A DNA stretch of 64,000 nucleotides, taken from positions 536,495 through 600,494 of the forward strand of contig NZ_MVAG01000128.1 of NCBI RefSeq assembly GCF_002177115.1, in the 5' to 3' direction. Position 1 is the stretch's first letter. Every line of letters starts with the position of its first letter. The translations under genes and the position numbers were made by a program. Below are positions 42,027-50,212 of this stretch, one piece after another. The notes under the pieces are model-generated. The model made no database searches. It saw only the letters and a list, made by a program, of their open reading frames with translations, and was not told where the DNA came from. Source of the stretch: Chryseobacterium mucoviscidosis. Its GTDB lineage: Bacteria; Bacteroidota; Bacteroidia; Flavobacteriales; Weeksellaceae.

Positions 42027-43328
42027 ATGGTTTTCCGTAATATTTTTTTGTGGAGAAATCATATATTTGAAAAAACTAATTATAAAAATCTTGAAAACTA
42101 TAAAAATTTAATGTTAGACCAATCATTTTCAAGCTCGAATTTTAATCTTATCTTTTTAAAGGAAAATAGAAAAGGAACAATAAAGAAAAGACACTTAAAT
42201 CAAGAATATTTTGATAAACACGATGAATTCAACGCTGTCTTAAATGATAAAATTAATTTAAGGCATTCTAGAGCAAATAAAACTCTTTCACAAGATGAGT
42301 TGAATGATTTTGCAGAAAGACTTCAAACAATAAATGAGGAAAAAGAAGAAATAAGAAATAATTTATTTTCAGATTATTCTGATATCATTAATAATGAAGA
42401 CACTCCGTTCTGTTTTGAAATAAAATATGATAAATCAAATGAAATGTATATCACAAATAAAAATGGTGCACATTTCTTTGCAATCAAGCAACTTCAAAAA
42501 AATTTGCACAAAACTTTCAAAGTAATTCAGGCGGACAGAAATACAATTATCAAACAAATCTATAATTTAATTTCAGATGGTTTTCCTAAAATAATCATTA
42601 GAACTGACATTACTAAATTTTATGAATCAATTCCACAGAAAAAACTATTTGAAAAATTAGAAAATAACAGTTTATTATCACCTCTTTCAAAAAAACTTTT
42701 AAAAAGAATGTTTTATGAATTTGAAAAAATAAAAGATACAACTCTAATGCAGCCGCAAAAAGGTATTCCAAGAGGTTTTGGTGTTAGTGCTTATCTTTCC
42801 GAGCTATACATGAGAGAAATTGATAATGAAATAAAATGTTTACCGGATATTATTTACTATGCTCGGTACGTCGATGATATAATCGCCGTTTTTACTCCTA
42901 AAACAAAAAGTCAAGAATACGATTATAAAAAGCTGATAAAAGAAATTATAAATAAAAACGAACTACAGATTAACGATAATCTGGATGGTAGAAAAGATAA
43001 AACACACAAAATAGTATTATTAGATAAAATTTTACCTCACCCCGAAAAATTAGATTTTCTTGGATATAAATTTTTAATAAAACAAAACCATGAAATTATA
43101 GTTGAGTTATCAGATAATAAAGTAAAACGATATTTAGATAGAATAAAAAAATCAATTGAAATATATAATATTGATTCTAAGTACAACGAGAAAAGAGCTA
43201 GAAAAATGCTTTTTGATAGACTTAAATTCTTAACCTGCAACTATCGTCTAAATCACAATAAAAAAAGTATAAAAGCAGGAGTATATCATTCAAATTGTAT
43301 GCTTGAACTTAATAAAAAAAGGCACTAA
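42027..43328 (+). pseudogene. Reverse transcriptase 1 (Drt3a-like), 5' part, split by IS1595 element
   Basis: 433 codons up to a premature stop inside the inserted element. RT core motifs are intact: IIRTDITKFYESI (motif A, Asp194), GIPRGFGVSAYLSELYMREID (motif B region), YYARYVDDIIAVF (YVDD at residues 281-284) and KLDFLGYKF (motif D/E region). The last two residues (R-H) come from the element. Joining 43320 to 46327 restores an uninterrupted frame of 516 residues that ends overlapping the second RT by eight bases. Two adjacent RTs of this kind suggest defence system DRT type 3 (UG3 + UG8); the family assignment is by motif memory. What is lost is the C-terminal thumb-like region, so activity is doubtful. 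Confidence 0.8.
43313..43320. repeat. Target-site duplication, left copy
   Basis: TAAAAAAA; identical to 46319-46326 on the other side of the IS element. Confidence 0.92.
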
Positions 43329-43415
43329 CATACGAGATTACACAGAAAATTTAACGTTTCTTTAGTACAGAAATTCAGAAATTTTTCGTAAATTTATATA
43401 TAATCCTTTCATTAA

Positions 43416-44333
43416 ATGCTCAAATTTTCCAGTATTTTAGAACTTATCAGGGCTTTCCCTGATGAACAATCTTGTATTAATTATCTTACACAACTTCGTT
43501 GGAAAAATGGAGTTGTAAGCCCGTTTGATTCACTATCAAAAGTGTACAAATGCAAAGATAATAGATACAAATGTAAAAATACAGGAAAGTATTTTAATGT
43601 AAGAACTAAAACTATTTTTGAAGGTTCTAAAATCTCATTACAAAATTGGTTTATTGCTATCTTTCTTTATACTTCTCACAAACGAGGTATTAGTAGTTAT
43701 CAATTAGCGAAAGATTTAGCCATCACACAAAAAAGTGCATGGTTCATTTTACAAAGATTAAGATATGCAACCGAACACGAAGCATTTGTAAAAGAGTTTG
43801 AAGGAATAGTACAATGTGACGAAACGTTTGTCGGTGGTAAAAACAAAAACCGTCATAAAGATAAGAAAGTTGCAAACTCACAAGGTCGCTCATTCAAAGA
43901 CAAAGTACCTGTATTTGGAGCAGTAGAAACTTCTACAGGCTTTGTAAAAGCAATTGCTGTTACAGATACTAAAGCAAAAACAATTCAACCATTATTACAT
44001 CAGCATATTAAACATGGCTCTCATGTAATGACAGACGAGTGGCACGCTTACAAAGGTATTGGTAAGTATTTTAATCATACTTTCGTAGATCATGGTAAGA
44101 AACAATATGTAGATGAAGGAACAACAACCAATGCAATAGAATGTTTTTGGTCGCATTTAAAGCGCTCAATCATTGGAGTGTATTACATTACAAGTAAAAA
44201 GCATTTACAATTGTATCTCAATGAAATGACCTTTAGATACAACACCAAACAAATGCGAACCGATAGAAGATTTGATTTGTTTTTGGAAAAAACTCAGCAA
44301 AAAAGGTTAACTTGGCAATCTTTAACAGCGTAA
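43416..44333 (+). CDS. IS1595-family (ISXO2-like) transposase
   Basis: 305 residues. An N-terminal zinc-ribbon-like part (VYKCKDNRYKCKNTGKYF, four Cys positions partly replaced) and an ISXO2-like catalytic domain: VQCDETFVGGKNKNRH (first Asp), VMTDEWHAYKGIG (second Asp) and NAIECFWSHLKRSIIG (last acidic/Asn position). SYQLAKDLAITQKSAWFILQRL is a helix-turn-helix. The reading frame is intact, so the element may still move. It starts 70 bases inside the left inverted repeat. Confidence 0.95.
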   Translation: MLKFSSILELIRAFPDEQSCINYLTQLRWKNGVVSPFDSLSKVYKCKDNRYKCKNTGKYFNVRTKTIFEGSKISLQNWFIAIFLYTSHKRGISSYQLAKDLAITQKSAWFILQRLRYATEHEAFVKEFEGIVQCDETFVGGKNKNRHKDKKVANSQGRSFKDKVPVFGAVETSTGFVKAIAVTDTKAKTIQPLLHQHIKHGSHVMTDEWHAYKGIGKYFNHTFVDHGKKQYVDEGTTTNAIECFWSHLKRSIIGVYYITSKKHLQLYLNEMTFRYNTKQMRTDRRFDLFLEKTQQKRLTWQSLTA

Positions 44334-44337
44334 GAAA

Positions 44338-44691
44338 ATGAAGAAAAAGATATTTAAAGAGTTTGAAAATCAGTATAAAAAGAAATTCACAGATATATCA
44401 CTATTAGATAAATTCTTTGAAAAGTACGTCTTAAACGCTATTAAAGATACCGATTTATTAAAAGAACTCAACAAAAATAACAGAAACATAAACAGTCTAA
44501 AACCTTTAGATTATTTAGAAAATGAAGCCATATTACTAAGAACAATCAAAATAACAGTACTTCTTGAATTATCTAAAGATTTTGACGAGTTTAAAAAATT
44601 TGATGAAAGGATTCAAAAAGATAAAGAATATATTCCAGACATGGAATTTGAAAGAATAATGAAATCCTTACTAAGTGTACCAAACGAGTAA
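44338..44691 (+). CDS. IS passenger protein, unknown
   Basis: 117 residues, charged and helical (KKKIFKEFENQYKKKFTDIS, LRTIKITVLLELSKDFDEFKK). It starts five bases after the transposase stop, so it is translated from the same transcript, and is followed at once by a terminator. No family recognised. It may assist transposition, since the tight spacing is unusual for chance. Confidence 0.7.
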   Translation: MKKKIFKEFENQYKKKFTDISLLDKFFEKYVLNAIKDTDLLKELNKNNRNINSLKPLDYLENEAILLRTIKITVLLELSKDFDEFKKFDERIQKDKEYIPDMEFERIMKSLLSVPNE

Positions 44692-44717
44692 AGCCCCTGA
44701 AATTAGGGGCTTTTTTA
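44691..44717 (+). terminator. Terminator of transposase transcript
   Basis: AAGCCCCT / AGGGGCTT stem with a six-base loop followed by a T-run. Confidence 0.9.
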
Positions 44718-44740
44718 TTTAACAATTTAAAATTTACAAA

Positions 44741-44905
44741 ATGGAAAAATTAAAATTAAAAATGGAAAAGCAAAATCAAACTTATGCTTTTAAAACTGCC
44801 GAACAAAAGGTTAGGATTTTAGAAACAGTAGCAAAAGTCAGTGATGATTTTAAATCTTTAAAAGATAACTTTAAAGAGATTATAACTCTCCTTCATAGTA
44901 ATTAA
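44741..44905 (+). CDS. Small passenger ORF, 54 residues
   Basis: ATG at 44741 opens MEKLKLKMEKQNQTYAF, followed by a helical region (EQKVRILETVAKVSDDFKSLKDNF). Its end overlaps the convergent gene 44880-45146 by 26 bases. A Lys-rich helical peptide of unknown role; coding status is plausible from composition only. Confidence 0.45.
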   Translation: MEKLKLKMEKQNQTYAFKTAEQKVRILETVAKVSDDFKSLKDNFKEIITLLHSN

Positions 44906-45146
44906 TTGCATTGCTTACAATTGAAGTTAAAGTATTAAAACCCTCATATCGTTCTCTTCTAGTAGTATACTTAATTAACTCTACTGATAGGTTATTATAG
45001 AAATTACTTCCACTATCAACATCATTCAGTATTTGTTGGATATGTACTAAGTTACCAATTCGTGAATCTACAGTAGTTAAAGCATCTAACTGTCTTCTCA
45101 ATTCTTTAATTTTGTCTAATTGTGCTTGTGTAATTTGTTTTGCCAT
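44880..45146 (-). CDS. IS passenger protein, 88 residues
   Basis: An 88-residue helical protein (QAQLDKIKELRRQLDAL, HIQQILNDVDSGSNFYNNL, TLTSIVSNAINYYEGEL). No signal peptide or named family. It lies in the passenger region of the IS1595 element, on the minus strand, 34 bases downstream of another passenger gene, with which it may be cotranscribed. Confidence 0.65.
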   Translation of the reverse strand: MAKQITQAQLDKIKELRRQLDALTTVDSRIGNLVHIQQILNDVDSGSNFYNNLSVELIKYTTRRERYEGFNTLTSIVSNAINYYEGEL

Positions 45147-45180
45147 AGTTAAAAGTTTTGACCAATATACAAAAAATGTT

Positions 45181-45696
45181 CTATTTAGAGTTTACATTTT
45201 TAATTATTGTTTCCAAAGTATCTAATAACCATTTTATAACTATATTAGTTTGCTGATTAGAACCATAATCAATATCTCTACTGTCTAAGTTTTTAGAAAT
45301 AGCATCTTTAAATTGAGTAATTATTTGATATTTAACATTGGTATCTATATCCCATGTTCTAATATCGTTTATCATATATTCAATTTTAGATTTGACAAAT
45401 TGGAAGTTTGTATCATAATTCTGTTGCTTTTGTTGTAAAGCACGTTCTATCAAACCAAGATTATTGGGTTGAATATATTCACCATATTGTCTTGGTTGTC
45501 TTTGATATTCAGTAGACTTTAAATCATAGTATTCCCATTGTCGGGTAAGACTATTATACTGTTTATAACCGATAATATTTCCAGAGGAATTAAAATACTC
45601 ATATCGTTTAGAAAGAGAGTTGTATCTCTCTGTTACGGATTGAGAAAAACTGAATACTCCAAATAAAAGCATTACAGAAACGAAGATTTTTTTCAT
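45181..45696 (-). CDS. Secreted IS passenger protein with Y-N-S-L repeats
   Basis: 171 residues: signal peptide (MKKIFVSVMLLFGVFSFSQ) then two copies of an eighteen-residue unit (YNSLSKRYEYFNSSGNIIGYK, cut here as YNSL..YEYF; and YNSLTRQWEYYDL), a Gln-rich linker and a helical C-terminus (MINDIRTWDIDTNVKYQII, VIKWLLDTLETIIKNV). Exported, unknown role. The ATG at 45696 begins the signal peptide; an upstream GTG at 45720 is less likely. A structured element lies just upstream. Confidence 0.65.
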   Translation of the reverse strand: MKKIFVSVMLLFGVFSFSQSVTERYNSLSKRYEYFNSSGNIIGYKQYNSLTRQWEYYDLKSTEYQRQPRQYGEYIQPNNLGLIERALQQKQQNYDTNFQFVKSKIEYMINDIRTWDIDTNVKYQIITQFKDAISKNLDSRDIDYGSNQQTNIVIKWLLDTLETIIKNVNSK

Positions 45697-45755
45697 GACA
45701 TAAGATGATTTTGGTTTCACCCAGTCCCAAAGTGATGGTTTATAAATACAGAAAA

Positions 45756-45830
45756 GCGTGGGACTTTGCCGTATTTATCTCTTGCGAGGCTCTGGTAAGC
45801 CATTAGGTGAATAAACAGGAAAGCCCACGC
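45756..45830. other. Candidate structured element in the IS passenger region
   Basis: GCGTGGG-a-CTTT (45756-45767) pairs with AAAG-CCCACGC (45820-45830), an 11-bp stem with one bulge around a 52-base centre that holds further short complementary blocks (GGCT / AGCC; TATTTAT / ATAAA). It lies upstream of the secreted passenger gene on the minus strand and could be a leader RNA or a recombination site. Confidence 0.5.
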
Positions 45831-46018
45831 CTATAGCATGAGCATTTCACTTATTTATCCTACACCTATTTTTGAATTTACCAGATTCCGCAAGGTAGAA
45901 TAAAAAGCAAACGCTTTATTTTGTCAATATGTTTAGATTACAAATATAGAAAAAATGAATGTTACAATTGAATAATAAGAAAAAATAAGAGGTGCTTTCA
46001 CACCCCTTATGAAACCTG

Positions 46019-46120
46019 TTACTTTTTACAAGATTTAGGTTTACTTCTGTAAAAGTATTTTCTACCGTCTTTAGTAGACTTGTGTACTTTTACGAACTTG
46101 TTGGTAGATTTTCTACTCAT
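46019..46120 (-). CDS. Small basic ORF, 33 residues
   Basis: MSRKSTNKFVKVHKSTKDG followed by a Lys/Tyr/Arg-rich end (RKYFYRSKPKSCKK). Strongly basic, possibly nucleic-acid binding. It is the only frame that explains 46019-46120; support is weak. Confidence 0.35.
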   Translation of the reverse strand: MSRKSTNKFVKVHKSTKDGRKYFYRSKPKSCKK

Positions 46121-46318
46121 TGTTTTACAAGTTTTACAATGACAACCACTACCGTGTCATCTTCGGCGAAATGTTTGGATGATTTGCCTATGATGTAGTA
46201 ATGTAAACCTAAATCAAAAGTAACGAATTTTTAAGAGACTGTTGAAAAGCGGTCTCTTTTATTTGAAATAAAAAAATAACAATCAAATTATATCAGTGTA
46301 AACTGGTATATTAATGCC

Positions 46319-46326
46319 TAAAAAAA
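46319..46326. repeat. Target-site duplication, right copy
   Basis: TAAAAAAA, identical to 43313-43320. Confidence 0.92.
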
Positions 46327-46583
46327 CATACAATTGTCTAAAAATATTAAATCTTCGAATGATAAGATTACTAAATGATTTAAATCCTCCTCCTAAAATT
46401 GGAATCAGTAAAGCCAATCTTATAGACGTGATTAAAAATAAATTTTGTTTTGAAAAAGGGTTTAACCAAAGAATATTTCATTCATTCAAATTCAACTCCA
46501 GAGAGCATATTTACTATAATCGTAAATTTAAAAGAGTAACAAATAAATTTGAAGTAATTAAATCAATTTGGAAAGATGAGTAG
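46327..46583 (+). pseudogene. Reverse transcriptase 1 (Drt3a-like), 3' part
   Basis: The last 85 codons of the interrupted RT gene, in the same frame as the 5' part once the element and one target repeat are removed. It reads YNCLKILNLRMIRLLNDL, then FCFEKGFNQRIFHSFKF and ends VTNKFEVIKSIWKDE. An ATG in the right inverted repeat (46314) could express an 89-residue fragment whose first residues come from the element. The stop overlaps the start of the second RT gene by eight bases, so the original operon had translational coupling. Confidence 0.85.
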
Positions 46584-48741
46584 AAAAAAAAGATATATTC
46601 AATATCCAAAAGAAAGAGCAATTTTATCTGACGTTCATCCATATGAGGTTCCGATAACGTTTTCAAATAGGTATTTTTATCGTTTTTTAGTTGAGTATAA
46701 CGTTTTTGTTCAAGGTAATAAAATTGAGTTTAAAAACAATTTATCTGGTAATGATTTAGATGCATTCAAAGAAATTCTAAAAATTATATTCCATCATGAT
46801 TATCAATCACCCGATAACGATAACAAATTTAGAAAAATCCCATTTTGTTATCGCATTACACATAAAGAAAAAGATTTTCGTGAGCTTGCCTTAATACATC
46901 CAATTAATCAAGTAAAGCTAGTTAAACTTTATGATGATTTTAAGGAATCAATATTGTATTCCTGTTCAATTAGTGATTTTAGTATTAGAAAACCCGTTGA
47001 TGTTGCGAGGTTTAGTTTTTTTAATGATAAGCTACACCAATTAAATAAAGGTGATAAAAATGATTTTTTAGAATTAAAAGGCAAAGAATATGAGGATTTA
47101 AAAACCTTTTTTTCCTATAAAAAATATACAAACGTTTATAAATTTTACGAAGATTACAGATATCATCGAGCAGAAAAAAAATATAATTTTCTTTTTAAAT
47201 TTGATATTGCAAGATGTTTTGACAGTATTTACTCACATTCAATATCTTGGGCTGTACTTGGTTTAGAAGCAGTTAAAGAAAATATTGATTCCTCTAAAAA
47301 TAATTTTTCTGGAGTCTTTGATAAATTTGTCCAATATTGTAATTATGGTGAAACTAATGGGATTCTAATTGGACCTGAATTTTCAAGAATATTTGCTGAA
47401 ATTATTTTACAAAAAATAGATAAAACAGTTGAGGAAATAATAAAATCTAAACACGGACTTATAAATAAAATAGATTACGAGCTGTATCGATATGTTGATG
47501 ATTATTTTTTATTTTGTGATGATGAAGTTTTAAAGGAAGATATTTTTAAAATTTTTAAACATGAACTAAAATCTTATAAATTATCTATTAATAATTCTAA
47601 ATCTTTAGAATACTATAAACCAATAATTACGGAGATAACTATTGCTAAAGAAAAAATTAACCAGCTCTTTTCAGAGAATCCTAAATTTTCAATTATTGAT
47701 TTAGAAAAAGTCCCAAATATAGAAGAAAGAGAACAAGTTGAAGTATTAAATCATAAGTTTTCATTTTTCTTTAATGCTAATAATCTCATAACGCAATATA
47801 AAATCTTGATTAAAGAATCAAAGGTCGATTATAAAGATGTTTTAAATTATAGTTTAGCGCTTCTAAATACGATCATCGAAAAGAATTTAGTAAACTTTGA
47901 GAGTATATATTTTCAATATAAAATTAAAATTAAATCTGGTGAAATAGAGGATAAGAATGTTATTAATAAATTAGATAAAGTAGAAGAATCCTTTACATCT
48001 CATATAGTTAGCTTTATAGATTTTATATTTTTTATTTACTCAGTTTCACCAAGAGTAAATTCAACAATTAAAATAAGTCATATTTTATCTAAAATATTAG
48101 CCTTTTACAAAATAAAATATAAATCAGATAAGAAGAAATTTATAATATCAACAAATAACAGACAGCGAGTATTTAAAAAAATTCTAGATGAATCAAGTCT
48201 TATAATCAAAAAAAATTTAATTTCAGAATATGCTCAGGTTGAAACGCTGTATCTTTTAACAGTAATTAAGGAATTGGATAGAGAATTTAGAATTCCAGAA
48301 GTTCTTTTAGAAAGATTTATTGGCTTTGACCAAGAGAAAAACAAAATTCCTGATTGCAGATTGAATTATTTTTCAATTGTAGTAATATTATTCTATTTAG
48401 GACATTCTACAAAATTTGAAAAAATCAAAAATGCCTTAAAAAGTTATATTGTAGAATATATAAAAAGTTTTCCTATTGAAAAACGCAATAAATCTTCAGA
48501 ATTAACTCATTTGATTCTAGATTTGATTGCTTGTCCATATCTCGAAATTAAGTATAAAAGAAAAATTTTTATAGTTTACAAAGACAGTAAAACATTTAAA
48601 GAAGTAATAGAAAGTGTTAGAACATTAAATAAAATATTAGATTTTCAAAAAAGTTATGTAAAATATTGGTTTACTAAATGGGAAAGATTTAATTTAGCAA
48701 AAGAATTAGAATACAAGAAAAGCCAAGAGGTTTATTCTTAA
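46576..48741 (+). CDS. Reverse transcriptase 2 (Drt3b-like)
   Basis: 721 residues of the unknown-group/Abi type of defence RT. Motif A is FKFDIARCFDSIYSHS (Asp210), motif B NGILIGPEFSRIFAEIILQ, motif C YRYVDDYFLFCDD (Tyr306, Asp308, Asp309). The 370 residues after the RT core are all-helical with no other enzyme motif, like the HEAT-like extension of Abi-type RTs. It overlaps the end of RT 1 by eight bases and is intact. Composition is extremely AT-rich (many AAA, ATA, TTA codons), unlike flanking chromosome. In DRT type 3, two RTs and an ncRNA act together; that assignment is likely but unproven here. Confidence 0.85.
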   Translation: MSRKKRYIQYPKERAILSDVHPYEVPITFSNRYFYRFLVEYNVFVQGNKIEFKNNLSGNDLDAFKEILKIIFHHDYQSPDNDNKFRKIPFCYRITHKEKDFRELALIHPINQVKLVKLYDDFKESILYSCSISDFSIRKPVDVARFSFFNDKLHQLNKGDKNDFLELKGKEYEDLKTFFSYKKYTNVYKFYEDYRYHRAEKKYNFLFKFDIARCFDSIYSHSISWAVLGLEAVKENIDSSKNNFSGVFDKFVQYCNYGETNGILIGPEFSRIFAEIILQKIDKTVEEIIKSKHGLINKIDYELYRYVDDYFLFCDDEVLKEDIFKIFKHELKSYKLSINNSKSLEYYKPIITEITIAKEKINQLFSENPKFSIIDLEKVPNIEEREQVEVLNHKFSFFFNANNLITQYKILIKESKVDYKDVLNYSLALLNTIIEKNLVNFESIYFQYKIKIKSGEIEDKNVINKLDKVEESFTSHIVSFIDFIFFIYSVSPRVNSTIKISHILSKILAFYKIKYKSDKKKFIISTNNRQRVFKKILDESSLIIKKNLISEYAQVETLYLLTVIKELDREFRIPEVLLERFIGFDQEKNKIPDCRLNYFSIVVILFYLGHSTKFEKIKNALKSYIVEYIKSFPIEKRNKSSELTHLILDLIACPYLEIKYKRKIFIVYKDSKTFKEVIESVRTLNKILDFQKSYVKYWFTKWERFNLAKELEYKKSQEVYS

Positions 48742-48899
48742 AAATATTGTCAATACCGATCTCCAGTTTGGAGTAATTTATTATTTCATTCTAGAATTAA
48801 AGTGAGTAATCATTTTCATTCACACACATGTACGTGACAGCATTCCGTAAAGGAAGAAAAAACCAAGCAACCTGAGGAGATGAAGGTTGCTTATTTTTT
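48742..48899 (+). ncRNA. Candidate DRT ncRNA downstream of RT 2
   Basis: The 157 bases after the RT 2 stop contain no ORF but ordered small hairpins: CTCCA-GTT-TGGAG (48762-48774), a GTGAG / TTCAC pair enclosing about 12 bases, TTCC-GTAAA-GGAA (48843-48855) and a final terminator. A single-stranded-looking ACACACA lies at 48822-48828. From memory, the ncRNA of DRT type 3 carries an ACACAC template for one RT, which makes this position and sequence suggestive. Boundaries are estimates. Confidence 0.6.
48865..48899 (+). terminator. Terminator of RT operon / ncRNA
   Basis: AAGCAACCT / AGGTTGCTT stem with a ten-base loop followed by ATTTTTTG. Confidence 0.9.
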
Positions 48900-48984
48900 G
48901 ATAGCTTAATTTATAATATATTACATGTATACATTATAGTATTTGTTCTCCAGAATTTACAGTATAAAACCAATTTTCCTGCTT

Positions 48985-49010
48985 TGCAAAGTCTCCCGAC
49001 TTTGTGCAAT
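48985..49010. repeat. Third copy of AGTCTCCCGACTTT repeat
   Basis: AGTCTCCCGACTTTGTGCAA, matching the copies at 40189 and 40250. It marks the right edge of the accessory DNA. The rest of 48900-49160 shows no gene. Confidence 0.6.
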
Positions 49011-49161
49011 AATAATTTAAAACTCAAAAACAGATTTTACAAGCTCTACTTTTAAAACATCCCCCTCGCCTCACCGCGAGGGTTTCCTATTCATAAACTT
49101 AACATAATATCCTGACTACAAAATATTTACCGAAAAATAATAACCATTTCAAAATAAATTT

Positions 49162-49169
49162 TAAATTTG
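49162..49169 (+). promoter_or_regulatory. -7 box before 49197 gene
   Basis: TAAATTTG. It contains the in-frame TTG (49167), which is therefore unlikely to be the start codon. Confidence 0.5.
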
Positions 49170-49196
49170 AAAGAATTTAAAAAAACACAAACATTT

Positions 49197-49922
49197 ATGT
49201 CTTCAAGATCAGAAATAGGGCACGCCAAAAATGTGGCGAACCTGCAAAAATTAATTCAGCAGATTTCCGTTTATCCCCTTTACAATCCGCCGGTTCCCGA
49301 GCTTACCATCGATAGTCTCCAGAACCTGTACACCACTGCCAATGCGAAACTTACGGAAGTCGAGGAAAAGCGCAATGCCAACAAAAATGCCATTGCTCTT
49401 CGTCAGGACGCATTCAAAAACCTGAAAACAAACTGTACCCGAATTACCAACCGTTTAGAAATTCTCGGGTTATCACAGGGAACCTTAAATCAGGCAAAAT
49501 CATTGAACCGCACCATACAGGGGGCAAAAAAGAAGCCTGCTACAACACCCGAGGAAGGCAAAGAAGCACCCAAAATCATTTCCTCTTCCCGACAGTCTTA
49601 CACCCAGCAAGCTGAAAACTTCGGCATTCTTGTACAGTTGCTCGAAACCATACCCTCCTATACACCAGATGAAGAAGAACTGAAACTATCAACCCTTAAT
49701 ACCTACAAACAATCATTGGTAGCCACCACTCAGGCAGTAGACCAGACCGAAGCAGAACTTAACCTCAAGTTCATTGAAAGAAACAGAATACTGTATGCAG
49801 AAGGAACCGGACTCTATCCCATCGTACAGAACGTAAAAAAATATGTAAAAAGTCTTTATGGAGCCACCTCTCCCGAATACAGCAATGTAGCGGCAATTAA
49901 ACTTTCGATGATAACAGAATAA
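49197..49922 (+). CDS. Hypothetical helical protein
   Basis: 241 residues, no signal peptide, almost entirely helical with two similar halves: SRSEIGHAKNVANLQKLIQQ ... LTEVEEKRNANKNAIAL and SSRQSYTQQAENFGILVQLL ... QTEAELNLKFIERNRIL. Each half has a Tyr-Pro or Tyr-Thr-Pro loop (YNPPVPELT; YTPDEEELK), pointing to an internal duplication of about 110 residues. A Lys/Pro/Glu linker separates them. Function unknown; similar proteins occur in other Chryseobacterium as far as I recall. Confidence 0.72.
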   Translation: MSSRSEIGHAKNVANLQKLIQQISVYPLYNPPVPELTIDSLQNLYTTANAKLTEVEEKRNANKNAIALRQDAFKNLKTNCTRITNRLEILGLSQGTLNQAKSLNRTIQGAKKKPATTPEEGKEAPKIISSSRQSYTQQAENFGILVQLLETIPSYTPDEEELKLSTLNTYKQSLVATTQAVDQTEAELNLKFIERNRILYAEGTGLYPIVQNVKKYVKSLYGATSPEYSNVAAIKLSMITE

Positions 49923-49990
49923 CATCCTTCTAAAGAACAGAGGATTAAAACCAGAAATCTTTTCGTAAAAGTTAACAACTAAAATAAAAA

Positions 49991-50023
49991 TATCCTGACG
50001 AATATTCAGTCAGGATATTTTTT
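49991..50023 (+). terminator. Terminator after 49197 gene
   Basis: TATCCTGAC / GTCAGGATA stem, nine-base loop, T-rich tail. Confidence 0.9.
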
Positions 50024-50053
50024 ATATTTAATTGTCCGTTTATTAACCTAAAG

Positions 50054-50128
50054 CTTCGACAGGCTCAGCTTGACATCGCTAAAAATCAAGCGTTTAGTAT
50101 TAGAGGTGTCACACTGAGCTTGTCGAAG
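50054..50128. repeat. Inverted-repeat intergenic element
   Basis: CTTCGACAGGCTCAGCTTGA (50054-50073) and the near-complement TCACACTGAGCTTGTCGAAG (50109-50128) face each other, a widespread Bacteroidota repeat hairpin. Confidence 0.75.
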
Positions 50129-50212
50129 TGCCTGTTATAAATAATTGATTTTAATATTAGTGCATATTAATAGGTGTTTAACGGATATTCAATTTTTATA
50201 TTTTAATCGCTA

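Larger units (their letters stand above)
43321..46318 (+). mobile_element. IS1595-family element with passenger genes (2998 bp)
   Basis: Bounded by 26-bp imperfect inverted repeats: 43321-43346 (GGCACTAACATACGAG...) and the complement of 46293-46318 (GGCATTAATATACCAG...), 21 of 26 matching. An exact 8-bp duplication TAAAAAAA flanks it, the length expected for IS1595. It carries a transposase gene at its left end and, unusually for a plain IS, about 1.9 kb of extra DNA with at least four small genes. It interrupts an RT gene in the + direction. Precise removal with one repeat copy restores that gene. Confidence 0.95.

Noticed and set aside
43416..44333. Group II intron around the RT genes
   Set aside because: The RTs lack maturase/X and HNH domains, no intron domain V-like fold was seen, and the insertion has IS1595 ends.
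46314..46583. Independent 89-residue gene upstream of RT 2
   Set aside because: Its ATG lies in the IS inverted repeat and the rest is the in-frame 3' end of the interrupted RT gene.
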